DNA from: Karalla daura
Taxonomy: Eukaryota; Chordata; Actinopteri; Chaetodontiformes; Leiognathidae
Length of the DNA: 64,000 nucleotides
Assembly (NCBI GenBank): GCA_029224185.1
Contig: CM055188.1
Span: 22,905,497 to 22,969,496 of the forward strand
Direction: 5' to 3'
Part shown: positions 14,218-24,549 of the stretch, in pieces
Position numbering within the stretch: the stretch's first letter is position 1
Layout of the letters: every line of letters starts with the position of its first letter
The notes under the pieces: model-generated
What the model was told of the DNA's origin: nothing
Databases searched by the model: none
What the model saw: the letters and a program-made list of their open reading frames with translations, nothing else
Program-made: the position numbers and the translations under genes

Positions 14218-14298
14218 GACCCTGAGTTGTTTGTGTGTTAAGAAACTAGGGTATGAACTAACAGAAATTTCTTCATTCCTGTCAGAAATAGTTTCTTG
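14218..14298. repeat. Dispersed repeat, left copy
   Basis: 'accctgagttgtttgtgtgt' and 'taagaaactaggg' here recur at 19397-19473, with 'gaaatagttt' at the end of both copies. The two copies bracket the nested transposon cluster. The pair could be one sequence split by insertions and duplicated, or two diverged satellite relatives. Confidence 0.6.
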
Positions 14299-14889
14299 AC
14301 ATAAATTGGTCCTTTGAGAACGACCAGCAAAATCCAAGACATTGTTGGAAGTCCAGGAAGTCATTGTGAATATCTGTGCAGGGTCTGAGGCTTCGCCACA
14401 GCATTGAAACACCCGCCTTGAGGGTGTTGTGATTCTCCTGGATCCAGTGGTGCCTGGTGACGCCGATCCCAGGAAGAGAAAAACTACGCAGTCAAGTGAG
14501 TATGAGACTCATCAAGTGGTATCTGATGTGAAGTAGTACCCTTCAGACTTGTGTGTGTGTGTGTTCGTGTGTTACTTGTGTGTGACTTGTGCGTGTGTGT
14601 GTATCTGATGAGAGGTCTTACTTCAGGCGCGTGCGTGTGTGTGACTTTCAAAGTGGGTAATAGTGTCTGATGTGAGGTCTATCATTCAGATTGTCTCCAA
14701 GTGAAATTCTGTGTAGTGACAGTCTCAGAGACAAAAACATCAGAAGAAACTGTTTGTTATTTTGTTTGTGGTTAAAATCGAGAGGTTGGTTTATGGAGAT
14801 AGCTGTGTCCGCAGGGAATTAGTTCCTGTAGAAGCTTGGCACAGTCAATGATCTCTATAGATGAAGTGACTGATCGTTAACCAATGTAA
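14299..14889. other. Spacer with GT-rich tract and a primer-site-like motif
   Basis: Contains 'tggtgcctggtgacgccga' at 14448-14466, which loosely resembles a retroviral primer-binding site, and a GT-rich low-complexity tract at about 14550-14645. No gene recognised. It may be the decayed leader of the retroviral remnant further right. Confidence 0.25.
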
Positions 14890-15102
14890 TTGCAGAGAAA
14901 TAGTATGACTGTAGTATTCGACTGTAGTTTAGATACTGGAAAAACACTTCTTGCTGCAGTAAGAGGGAAGAAAGACAGCTGCAGTAATAGAGATACACAA
15001 CCTGAAATACAATGTGCATTGATGTGGTGCTTCACCGACTCAACTTTGCAACAAAAATGTCAAGCAGCAGAAGCAAAGGCTGTGGCAGAAGAACAAAAGT
15101 AA
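14890..15102 (+). pseudogene. Unrecognised 70-codon open frame
   Basis: The frame ends AEAKAVAEEQK and would continue after one stop as DDIDAAVHLETHQERIQN, giving a charged, helical, possibly coiled-coil stretch. It lies between the primer-site-like motif and an integrase remnant in the same direction, so a retroviral gag remnant is possible. No diagnostic motif was found. Confidence 0.2.
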
Positions 15103-15195
15103 GATGATATAGATGCAGCTGTGCACCTGGAAACTCATCAGGAGCGCATTCAGAACCTTTATATAGAAAAGATCAAAATAAAATAAAATTAAGCA

Positions 15196-15524
15196 TTATC
15201 GTATTGCTTGCAGACGGACACCAGCTCGTAGTGAGACAGTGGGGTATACGCTCCTGAAACAAAGCAAATAAAGAGAAAGCAAAAAAAAGGAAGTGCTATC
15301 TAAATAAAATGAAGCAAAGCTCACTGCAAAGCTGCCATGCTTTGTTTCATGGTGCCGTCTGATATATATTCTTTGCAAACTGCAACAGCGTTGTTGCAGA
15401 TGAGATAGGCAGGCCTGGCATTTGTGAAGTCAGGGAGGATGAACGCATACTTCTCTTCCCACTCCTCTTTGTAAGTCCTACTCATGCTGTCAACTTTCCT
15501 CTTTAACGCTTTGGATGGTGACAT
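15196..15524 (-). pseudogene. BED-type zinc finger fragment of a hAT-like transposase
   Basis: On the minus strand the frame from 15524 reads KRKVDS...EEWEEKYAFILP then a C-x2-C like 'YLICNNAV'. A second frame near 15350 supplies HHETKH, the His pair expected at the end of a BED finger. This order matches the N-terminus of hAT-derived proteins of the GTF2IRD2/ZBED type. It is truncated: the catalytic part is absent and the two halves are in different frames. Probably a relic separate from the hAT pseudogene at 16590-17428, though a single scrambled element cannot be excluded. Confidence 0.5.
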
Positions 15525-15914
15525 TTTTTCTTGCTTTTAACTAGCAGTATTTGCTAATGTCTCGAAGCACACAAAAAATAACACTATTATAACGTGAGAA
15601 TGCATTGCTAACAGACAGTCCAACACTGAAAATCTTTATTCATAAATCTTTTTTCTTTTTTTTTTTACAAATACGTTAGTTGGGTTCAAAGATGGACTCA
15701 TTTTCAAACTGGAAATTATTCCCATTTTTATTAAATGTGTGGGGGAAATAGTTTGCTGAATCTGCATAACAAGTCACTGATAAAGACAGCAGCTTTATTA
15801 TCACCAAGTTAGTGGAACTAAAGCAGTAATAACGCACAGTCTGTAAAAATAAAAGTTGCTTTAGCTTACTTTTAGACTCAGAGCTCAGCAAGTGGTGTAA
15901 CACCATTTGAATGA
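15525..15914. other. Spacer, nothing recognised
   Basis: AT-rich with a poly-T tract near 15650-15666. A minus-strand 128-codon frame across 15676-16062 has no family features. Confidence 0.4.
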
Positions 15915-15959
15915 GTGCTCCACAGACCTTTTCTTTCACTCTTTTTAACTGTGCCACTG

Positions 15960-16334
15960 CCAGAGAACTATGGGAAATGTGATGATGATCTATATGTTTA
16001 TTTGACGATGGCAAGTGAAAAGAAAGAACAAATTGAATCTGCCAAAGCTCTCTCTGCCACACAGGACACGAGCGTGGAGCAGAAGATTCAGGCTGGAGAC
16101 TTGGTGTTCCTGAAAGCTGTTGAGAGAGCGAGGTGGTCAGAGCCTAGGTAGATGGGACCTCTCCGGGTCCTACTGGCAACACGCACTGCAGTCCAGATCG
16201 CTGAGCGTCTCTCCTGGATTCACGTGAGCCACTGCAAATTGTTGAGAACTCAAGAAACTGAGATACGGCAGCACTCTAGTGAACAAGTCCAGTTACAAAG
16301 GGGGAAATACACGTTAGGTGTGTGCTGTGAATAG
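15960..16334 (+). pseudogene. Gammaretrovirus-like integrase C-terminal fragment (endogenous retrovirus relic)
   Basis: The frame contains IQAGDLVFLKAVERARW and, further on, GPLRVLLA, TAVQIAERLSWIHVSHCK. This is the C-terminal integrase region of gammaretrovirus-like Pol, where a GD-LV-K strand, a GP-VLL strand and a final WIH-SHCK tail are expected. An in-frame TAG at 16149-16151 interrupts it. The catalytic core, protease, reverse transcriptase and an intact env are absent, so this is a small inactive relic. Similarity before about 16060 is weak. Confidence 0.6.
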
Positions 16335-16589
16335 ATCCTGCCACTGTCAGGGTGATTGTCTCAACACTGGTGAAGATCGAGCGGGTTGACACCCCCTGGA
16401 GTGCAGGTTAGGGAAATGGCTCTCAGCATGAGTGGTCTCTGCACTACCATTGTAGGTGGGCTGTTGATACTGACCTGGATAACCCCTCCTGAACCCCAGA
16501 CGATATAAATGGATAAAATAAAGCGTGAGGTCCATTATGGCCCTTTCAGCCACCCCGACCTGAACAAGACTACTCAGTACACTGTGAAC
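16335..16589. other. Spacer between ERV relic and hAT pseudogene
   Basis: A minus-strand open frame runs on from the hAT pseudogene through here (to 16347), but I see no transposase similarity in this part. The frame may have shifted. Confidence 0.35.
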
Positions 16590-17428
16590 CTGTGGCAGTG
16601 ATGTGACAGTCAGTGACAGCCTGCGATCGTATCCTGCGGCCATCATCAGTGTGTCATTATCCCAGCCTTCAGGATTTTCCGTAGTAATGTGGAAAAACGT
16701 GTACAGGTCATTTTGGTGCATTTTGGTTTGCAGCAGCCTAGAGTTAGAGCTCCATCTTGTAGGCGCTGCTCTGGGTAAACGACGCTTGACAATATCATCC
16801 AGCAAGTGGGTGCGCTTTGCGGATTTGCTGAAAAATGCTCCTAATCCTCCAGCTGTTTTAAAAAAAGTGTGAGACATCGGCTCTCACCTTGCGACAGCAC
16901 CAGGTTCAGCTTGTGTACATTACAATGCGTTAACATGGCCTCAGGCACCTTCTCTTTAATTTTAGCCTGCACCCCATTGAGCTCTGATGCCATTACAGCC
17001 GCCACATCACAAGTCTGACAGTTATATGTCTCCAAAACTCCCAGCACATACTCAGCTATAGCTATAGTCTGTCCGCACTCACACCATTGAAGCCCAAAAA
17101 CGCTTCCTTCACCTGGCAGTCTGCTTCAGTTTTAGCTACATATCGCAAAATGACTGATATCTGAGCACTGTCTGTGATGTTGGTGGTCTCATCTACTTCA
17201 ATAGCAACAAAAGGGGCAGCACTACTCCTTTATAATGTTGTTTGTAGTGACATCGCTGATCACCTCTGTCTCCAAATGTCTAGCTAGCCTGTCATCTTTC
17301 TCAGCAAAAGCATACAGGAGCTCAACATAGTTACCACGATTAGCAGAACCTGTGCTTTCATCACTTCCACCAAATGCAAGCAGCTGTTTGGCAAGGAAGC
17401 AGGTGGCATTGATGAGATCTTTTAACAC
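16590..17428 (-). pseudogene. hAT transposase pseudogene, ZMYM1-like
   Basis: Successive minus-strand pieces in order: 17428-17222 (LAFGGSDES, NRGNYVELLYAFAEKD), about 17220-17060 (AAPFVAIEVDETTN, the region holding a catalytic Asp), 17047-16841 (DVAAVMASELNGVQAKIKEK, HCNVHKLNLVLSQ) and 16877-16600 (GLGAFFSKSAKRTHLLDD, LPRAAPTRWSSN). This is the core order of hAT transposases related to vertebrate ZMYM1 and its relatives. At least three frame changes and missing N- and C-terminal parts make it inactive. The right end abuts TTAA at 17422, where a piggyBac-like element begins, suggesting that element landed inside the hAT gene. Confidence 0.7.
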
Positions 17429-18099
17429 TAGACCCGCTGTGAGGTCATTTTGCCGTCTCCCGCCTTTTGAAATGCATGTAACGCTGTTTGTGTTAAAACC
17501 CTACGTCTGTCAATCTGTGACTTTTCCTAAATATGTGTTCTACATCATCTTATGTGTTTTGGTGGTTCAGGAATAAAAGAGACAGAAAAAAAGAGTGGTT
17601 TTACATAGAACCGCTAAGAGGTCATTTTGACCTCCATTCATTCGAATGCAAAAATGGGAAATAGACTTTATTTATATAGCCATATATATCTTACATCAAG
17701 TCAGATACACAGCTAAAAACACTTTACGGTAGTGCCACACATTCATACACAGGCACACACACACTTTTCAAAAAAATACATTAGTGGAACGGTTGCTTGG
17801 CAACCAAAACATCAAGCTCTTGTTATTTCTCGAATTTAGTCACTCAGTTAGCCAGTCAGTCAGTCAGTCAGTCAGTTAGCTAGTCAAAATGTGGTGGAGG
17901 AAACACACCAAGACTGTCAGCCAGGCTTTAGAAATGCTGCAGGACTTCAAGGATGATGAGTTGGATGGAGAAGAATTACCAGATTAAAGTGATGTGTCCC
18001 GTGAATCTCTGATGCCTCTGATGCCAGGCAGGTCACTAAAACATATTATGTCATATATTTGCCTCATAATGCCATTTCATGTCTAAGTCTAAATACTAT
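17422..18099 (+). mobile_element. piggyBac-like 5' end
   Basis: Starts at TTAA (17422-17425) followed by 'cactagacccgc', which resembles piggyBac-family termini. A motif 'gaggtcatttt' occurs twice (about 17441 and 17618), as in subterminal repeats. At 17889 an ATG opens a 32-codon frame rich in Asp and Glu (ALEMLQDFKDDELDGEELPD) ending at TAA 17987, with SDVSRESLMPL in the same frame after the stop. This fits the acidic N-terminus of piggyBac transposases. The catalytic part is missing, and a Harbinger-like element interrupts at 18100. The right end was not found. Confidence 0.45.
17838..17885. repeat. Short (CAGT)n tract
   Basis: 'gtcagtcagtcagtcag' with GTTAGC variants lies just before the putative piggyBac ATG. 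Confidence 0.8.
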
Positions 18100-19136
18100 G
18101 GGCCTGATTTACTAAGATCCCAAATAAGGGGCACTACATTTCGTGCCCCTGGTAAGATTTGGCGTGCTTTTTTTGCCGCGTTTTGCGGGTGATTTACTAA
18201 GCGAAACAGGGCAACAGGTGCACACAGCAATATGCAAATGCGGGGTTTGCACTGTCAGCCTCTCCATCATAGCGAGTGCAAAAGAAAGAGCAAGAATAAA
18301 TATGATTCCCAGGAGATGAAAGTCCTTGTGGCTGAGGTTAACAAACGCATCTGAGAAAGTACAAAGTTTGCTGCTCTCGATCACGGACGATTGCGCATGA
18401 GGTGCGAGCAGCGGCCAGTTTGGCTCGTGCGCTCCGGTGGCACCGGTGCCCGCACACCGGGCAGCTGGCCAGCGCCGTGTCTGGACCAGCGATGGCTATA
18501 TAGTCACTGAGTAGAGGAGTGGAAGTTGCGGTGCAGGCAGTGGCCGGTTCTTCCATCAGCCTAAGAGTTTAGGGACTGGAGGGACTGGAGGGACTGGGGC
18601 AGGGAGGAGAGAGAGGGAGGTGGAGGACCGGAGAGCGCAGGACCAGTGCGCACGCTGCGTAATAGTGCTGTTAATTATGTGTTTGGTGCAAAAAACAACC
18701 AAGAAAACAGAGCCACAGAGGTGTCATATTGACAGGTTATTCTTGAAAAATATGTTTAATCACGTTAGCCATACGTAACATTTTATTTCCCTGTATCCTT
18801 TCGCTTTTTTGAATGAAAATAAAACGCACCATCAACAGCTCACAAAAATAATTCAGAATCAAAATTTGTTTTCTGCAGCCATTGTGCGTCAAACTGGGAG
18901 GTTTTGCACCTTCCTTTCAGACGTGTTAAATTTGGCCGCAAAAATAGTCACCGCAATCGTTTCCGGCACGCACGAGCTGTAACGCCCCATATTGCATATG
19001 CATTAAGGCCCGGGTACTAAATTGGCAGTGTGCTCTGTTTTGCTCACTTAGAGGACGCAATCCACTGTGCGCACCGTTAGCAAATCAGTTTGCACATGTT
19101 TTTATACACCCAAAGCTCTAGTAAATCAGGCCCTAT
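18097..19136. mobile_element. PIF/Harbinger-like element with perfect 15 bp TIRs
   Basis: The left end GGGCCTGATTTACTA (18100-18114) is the exact reverse complement of the right end at 19119-19133. The flanking trinucleotide TAT is duplicated (18097-18099, 19134-19136). A 3 bp duplication with G-rich TIRs is typical of PIF/Harbinger elements, which usually choose TWA, so TAT is slightly off. Length between TIR ends is 1034 bp. No transposase is seen. A plus-strand stretch at about 18277-18345 reads KRKSKNKYDSQEMKVLVAEV and resembles the start of the Myb-like partner protein of this superfamily, then hits a stop. Best read as a non-autonomous derivative. Confidence 0.7.
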
Positions 19137-19396
19137 ATCTGCAACTTTTCAAATTTGTTGACAAAGTCAAGCTCTAATTCAGTTTTTATATTCCATCAAT
19201 ATAGAGCAAGCCCCACATACTCAGCCACATCTTCACTGTCTTTGGGAGCAGGTTCTGGAGATGCAGAACGCTCTCTGTCAATTCATTTTAGTTCATTTCA
19301 GTTCAACTCAAATCAAATGGCTTTATTGTCATGATGTAGCACTGCACATAGCCAGCACTGAGCTGCATGTAACCATTGCTCTGTACTCCTTTCTGC
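19137..19396. other. Spacer after Harbinger element
   Basis: Probably continues the sequence interrupted at 18099. Contains 'tcaaatggctttattgtcat' near 19314, similar to a motif common in dispersed fish repeats. No gene recognised. Confidence 0.3.
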
Positions 19397-19473
19397 AACC
19401 CTGAGTTGTTTGTGTGTTAAGAAACTAGGGTACGATCTAACAGCAATTTCTACAGTCCTGAAATAGTTTCATG
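19397..19473. repeat. Dispersed repeat, right copy
   Basis: Matches 14218-14298 in 'accctgagttgtttgtgtgt', 'taagaaactaggg' and 'gaaatagttt', with several substitutions and a short deletion. It closes the transposon nest on the right. Confidence 0.6.
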
Positions 19474-19479
19474 ACAGTC

Positions 19480-20188
19480 CTCATCTCCTCTTAAAAGAAG
19501 AGTCTCTTCAATCAATGCTTTCACCATATTCATCATGTTCTCTATAAACGCGCACTCTTCATGTTGTACCAGATCATCACATGGAAAAATCAGTCGGCTT
19601 TCATTCATTTTACCTGTTTGTCTTTTATAATGAATTGATTTATTTGCACGTTACAACTGTTTTTGATCCATCACTGCACCTACATAAGTTGTGAAGTTAT
19701 ATTTCTTTCTTACTACGACATTTGTGGTTAAATTTTTACTTAAAGTCCATTTCCCAACACGATTGTGAGCACTGATTTTTTCTTGGTATATCTGTAATCT
19801 CAAATATACAACTTTGGATTTAGTTTGCGCCTCTCATTCATCATCAGTTACAATTCTCTTCATATCTCATCATTTCTTTATGTCTTCTTCAATTATTTAT
19901 GGGGCAGTGTAGACCTGCTTATGACATCTTACGGTGTAGCATTTATCATCACAGTTTTGATTTTACTTTCCAATTTCCAATGCCATCTATTCAGAATAAT
20001 GAATATATGAATCAACTTTAATTTGCCTATACTTTTTTGTTTCCTGTTTTTGTGTCCATCTTCTTCTTCATCCACTATTTCTGAACATGGCGCTGTGAAG
20101 TAATATTTACGACTGAAAAAACTGAAAAAAACCTGAATTTGGCTGAATTTATGATCACCGTCTTTGAGTTGACTGTGCATTTCAACAT
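19480..20188 (+). repeat. Diverged satellite relatives at the left edge of block B
   Basis: 'ttgatttatttgcacgttac' (19635) matches 'ttgatttatttgcacattgc' in the left relic (13535), and 'atctgtaatctcaaat' recurs near 13760. At 20055-20115, 'tgtccatcttcttcttcatc' then 'catggcgctgtgaagtaata' parallels the unit's intron end and exon 2 start ('catggagctatgaagttaca'). Homology becomes strong at 20189. This is an age gradient typical of array edges. Confidence 0.5.
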
Positions 20189-20536
20189 CACATTTCCTCA
20201 ATAACATCCCTGTTTGCATTTTTGCATTGTTTTGGTCTTGGTGGTTGTCCTCAGCTAATGCAGGGGTCAAAGAGTAGGGGGTGTCCACCTTTATCACACT
20301 GTATTAGAACTGTTCTATCCAGTGTAATCCTCTTTCTGCACGATATGTGCATTTTCAATAAAAATCACTTGGTTAAAACGTCACTTTTTTAATAAAAATA
20401 ACTTGGACAACTGTTGTATTTATTGATTGATTCATTGACTGATGGTTGGTTGCTATGTGGGTGATTGCTTACTTGATTGGATTGTTCATCACTGTCTGGG
20501 TGAAATCAGTTTCTCAGCCTATTTAGATGCGTGATC

Positions 20537-20864
20537 ATGTATGATTTTCATTTGGCTGCTCTTTTTTCTGCACTCGCTTTTCTGTGGCCACATTTGACTT
20601 TTGGCAGTTACTTTTTTCATCTTGGAATCGGTAAGTGGCATTTCTCTGCATTTTCAATCAAATCATCCTGTTTTGTACTAACTCCTCTCTCTGTCTTCTT
20701 CAGATACTCCTGCTCATGGAGCTATGAAGTTACATTTGCGCGTGTGCACAGCCTTCAGCACCAGCCACATGTTCTGTCACCTTCACCTGACGGTTTTTCA
20801 CTTGACTTTTCATTTCCTCAATGACATCCCTGTTTGCATTTTTGCATTGTTTTGGTCTTGGTGA
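20537..20864 (+). CDS. Representative unit minigene: putative two-exon 84-codon ORF (one per satellite unit)
   Basis: Shown for one unit; the same layout recurs in most of the 73. Exon 1 coding runs from the ATG at 20537 to 20630 (31 codons plus one base). Removing the intron at 20631-20703 joins it in frame to 20704-20864, ending in TGA, for 84 codons in all. Exon 2 reads DTPAHGAMKLH near its start and ends in FALFWSW. The product would be rich in His, Phe and Leu, with hydrophobic stretches at both ends. No known family is recognised. Unspliced, the exon-1 frame gives the 97-codon open frame seen in many units. The frame is broken in a minority: a TGA in exon 2 ('catttgtgagtgtg') near 5558, 8034, 9882, 10500, 59143, 59759 and 61617, or a one-base loss in exon 1 near 3590, 6680, 8540, 9160, 53460 and 54080. 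It may be a relic of an amplified gene segment rather than an active gene. Confidence 0.3.
20631..20703 (+). other. Representative 73 bp mini-intron in satellite unit
   Basis: The intron starts with the donor GTAAGT directly after 'gaatcG'. It has a perfect TACTAAC branch-point sequence at 20676-20682, whose branch A lies 22 nt before the end, then a pyrimidine tract and 'cttcttCAG'. This is a textbook U2-type intron close to the minimum length used in fish. The elements recur at the same place in nearly all units. Variants: donor GTGAGT (about 1118, 1737, 6069, 7927, 59652, 61510) or GTTAGT (about 2359, 2978, 4214, 4833), and branch site TACTACC (25645, 27505, 40466), TACTCAC (42957) or TACTTAC (54745). 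The exon on the left may begin at another good acceptor, 'tttctcag', ending at 20517. Confidence 0.6.
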
Positions 20865-23800
20865 TTTTCCTCAGCTAATGCAGGGGTCAAAGGGTAGGGG
20901 TTGTCCACCTTATACACACTGTATTAGAACTGTTCTATCCAGTGTAATCCTCTTTCTGCACGATATGTGCATTTTCAATAAAAATCACTTGGTTAAAACG
21001 TCACTTTTTTAATAAAAATAACTTGGACAACTGTTGTTTTTATTGATTGATTCATTGACTGACTTCTTGGTTGCTATGTGGGTGATTGCTTACTTGATTG
21101 ACTTGTTCATCAAGTTCTGGTTGAATTCAATTTCTCAGCATATTTAGATGCGTGATCATGTATGATTTTCATTTGGCTGCTCTTTTTTCTGCACTCGCTT
21201 TTCTGTGGCCACATTTGACTTTTGGCAGTTACTTTTTTCATCTTGGAATCGGTAAGTGGCATTTCTCTGCATTTTCAATCAAATCATCCTGTTTTGTACT
21301 AACTCCTCTCTCTGTCTTCTTCAGATACTCCTGCTCATGGAGCTATGAAGTTACATTTGCGCGTGTGCACGGCCTTCAGCCCCAGCCACATGTTCTGTCA
21401 CCTTCACCTGACGGTTTTTCACTTGACTTTTCATTTCCTCAATGACATCCCTGTTTGCATTTTTGCATTGTTTTGGTCTTGGTGATTTTCCTCAGCTAAT
21501 GCAGGGGTCAAAGGGTAGGGGGTGTCCACCTTTATCACACTGTATTAGAACTGTTCTATCCAGTGTAATCCTCTTTCTGCACGATATGTGCATTTTCAAT
21601 AAAAATCACTTGGTTCAAAAAAATCACTTCTTTAATAAAAATCACTTGGACAACTGTTGTATTTATTGATTGATTCATTGACTGATGGTTGGTTGCTATG
21701 TGGGTGATTGCTTACTTGATTGATTTGTTCATCAAGTTCTGGTTGAATTTAATTTCTCAGCATATTTAGATGCGTGATCATGTATGATTTTCATTTGGCT
21801 GCTCTTTTTTCTGCACTCGCTTTTCTGTGGCCACATTTGACTTTTGGCAGTTACTTTTTTCATCTTGGAATCGGTAAGTGGCATTTCTCTGCATTTTCAA
21901 TCAAATCATCCTGTTTTGTACTAACTCCTCTCTCTGTCTTCTTCAGATACTCCTGCTCATGGAGCTATGAAGTTACATTTGCGCGTGTGCACAGCCTTCA
22001 GCACCAGCCACATGTTCTGTCACCTTCACCTGACGGTTTTTCACTTGACTTTTCATTTCCTCAATGACATCCCTGTTTGCATTTTTGCATTGTTTTGGTC
22101 TTGGTGATTTTCCTCAGCTAATGCAGGGGTCAAAGGGTAGGGGTTGTCCACCTTATACACACTGTATTAGAACTGTTCTATCCAGTGTAATCCTCTTTCT
22201 GCACGATATGTGCATTTTCAATAAAAATCACTTGGTTAAAACGTCACTTTTTTAATAAAAATAACTTGGACAACTGTTGTTTTTATTGATTGATTCATTG
22301 ACTGACTTCTTGGTTGCTATGTGGGTGATTGCTTACTTGATTGACTTGTTCATCAAGTTCTGGTTGAATTCAATTTCTCAGCATATTTAGATGCGTGATC
22401 ATGTATGATTTTCATTTGGCTGCTCTTTTTTCTGCACTCGCTTTTCTGTGGCCACATTTGACTTTTGGCAGTTACTTTTTTCATCTTGGAATCGGTAAGT
22501 GGCATTTCTCTGCATTTTCAATCAAATCATCCTGTTTTGTACTAACTCCTCTCTCTGTCTTCTTCAGATACTCCTGCTCATGGAGCTATGAAGTTACATT
22601 TGCGCGTGTGCACGGCCTTCAGCCCCAGCCACATGTTCTGTCACCTTCACCTGACGGTTTTTCACTTGACTTTTCATTTCCTCAATGACATCCCTGTTTG
22701 CATTTTTGCATTGTTTTGGTCTTGGTGATTTTCCTCAGCTAATGCAGGGGTCAAAGGGTAGGGGGTGTCCACCTTTATCACACTGTATTAGAACTGTTCT
22801 ATCCAGTGTAATCCTCTTTCTGCACGATATGTGCATTTTCAATAAAAATCACTTGGTTCAAAAAAATCACTTTTTTAATAAAAATCACTTGGACAACTGT
22901 TGTATTTATTGATTGATTCATTGACTGATGGTTGGTTGCTATGTGGGTGATTGCTTACTTGATTGATTTGTTCATCAAGTTCTGGTTGAATTTAATTTCT
23001 CAGCATATTTAGATGCGTGATCATGTATGATTTTCATTTGGCTGCTCTTTTTTCTGCACTCGCTTTTCTGTGGCCACATTTGACTTTTGGCAGTTACTTT
23101 TTTCATCTTGGAATCGGTAAGTGGCATTTCTCTGCATTTTCAATCAAATCATCCTGTTTTGTACTAACTCCTCTCTCTGTCTTCTTCAGATACTCCTGCT
23201 CATGGAGCTATGAAGTTACATTTGCGCGTGTGCACAGCCTTCAGCACCAGCCACATGTTCTGTCACCTTCACCTGACGGTTTTTCACTTGACTTTTCATT
23301 TCCTCAATGACATCCCTGTTTGCATTTTTGCATTGTTTTGGTCTTGGTGATTTTCCTCAGCTAATGCAGGGGTCAAAGGGTAGGGGTTGTCCACCTTATA
23401 CACACTGTATTAGAACTGTTCTATCCAGTGTAATCCTCTTTCTGCACGATATGTGCATTTTCAATAAAAATCACTTGGTTAAAACGTCACTTTTTTAATA
23501 AAAATAACTTGGACAACTGTTGTTTTTATTGATTGATTCATTGACTGACTTCTTGGTTGCTATGTGGGTGATTGCTTACTTGATTGACTTGTTCATCAAG
23601 TTCTGGTTGAATTCAATTTCTCAGCATATTTAGATGCGTGATCATGTATGATTTTCATTTGGCTGCTCTTTTTTCTGCACTCGCTTTTCTGTGGCCACAT
23701 TTGACTTTTGGCAGTTACTTTTTTCATCTTGGAATCGGTAAGTGGCATTTCTCTGCATTTTCAATCAAATCATCCTGTTTTGTACTAACTCCTCTCTCTG

Positions 23801-24549
23801 TCTTCTTCAGATACTCCTGCTCATGGAGCTATGAAGTTACATTTGCGCGTGTGCACGGCCTTCAGCCCCAGCCACATGTTCTGTCACCTTCACCTGACGG
23901 TTTTTCACTTGACTTTTCATTTCCTCAATGACATCCCTGTTTGCATTTTTGCATTGTTTTGGTCTTGGTGATTTTCCTCAGCTAATGCAGGGGTCAAAGG
24001 GTAGGGGGTGTCCACCTTTATCACACTGTATTAGAACTGTTCTATCCAGTGTAATCCTCTTTCTGCACGATATGTGCATTTTCAATAAAAATCACTTGGT
24101 TCAAAAAAATCACTTCTTTAATAAAAATCACTTGGACAACTGTTGTATTTATTGATTGATTCATTGACTGATGGTTGGTTGCTATGTGGGTGATTGCTTA
24201 CTTGATTGATTTGTTCATCAAGTTCTGGTTGAATTTAATTTCTCAGCATATTTAGATGCGTGATCATGTATGATTTTCATTTGGCTGCTCTTTTTTCTGC
24301 ACTCGCTTTTCTGTGGCCACATTTGACTTTTGGCAGTTACTTTTTTCATCTTGGAATCGGTAAGTGGCATTTCTCTGCATTTTCAATCAAATCATCCTGT
24401 TTTGTACTAACTCCTCTCTCTGTCTTCTTCAGATACTCCTGCTCATGGAGCTATGAAGTTACATTTGCGCGTGTGCACAGCCTTCAGCACCAGCCACATG
24501 TTCTGTCACCTTCACCTGACGGTTTTTCACTTGACTTTTCATTTCCTCA
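20821..24549 (+). repeat. Higher-order repeat: three 1243 bp dimers
   Basis: Units alternate between a type with 'tgtccaccttatacacac' and 'ggttaaaacgtcac' and a type with 'tgtccacctttatcacac' and 'ggttcaaaaaaatcac'. Equivalent anchors lie at 20821, 22064, 23307 and at 21442, 22685, 23928, each step being 1243 or 1242 bp. The dimers look near identical; one difference is 'tcacttcttt' in dimers 1 and 3 against 'tcactttttt' in dimer 2. This indicates recent amplification of two units as a block. Confidence 0.85.
20977..21016 (+). promoter_or_regulatory. Two AATAAA poly(A) signals in representative unit
   Basis: AATAAA occurs at 20977-20982 and again at 21011-21016, 113 and 147 nt after the putative stop at 20864. 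A T/GT-rich stretch follows in each unit ('gttgctatgtgggtgattgc' near 21069), as expected downstream of a cleavage site. Both signals and the GT-rich tract are kept in almost every unit. Observation is direct; use as a 3' end is inference. Confidence 0.4.

Noticed and set aside
14448..14466. Primer-binding site of an older retrovirus
   Set aside because: Only loose resemblance and no LTR pair found around it; kept as a remark in the spacer entry.
15676..16062. 128-codon minus-strand frame as a gene
   Set aside because: No recognised domain, and it overlaps the better supported plus-strand integrase remnant.
18112..18556. Minus-strand frames of 72-90 codons inside the Harbinger-like element
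   Set aside because: No transposase motifs; the first overlaps a more convincing Myb-like stretch on the plus strand.
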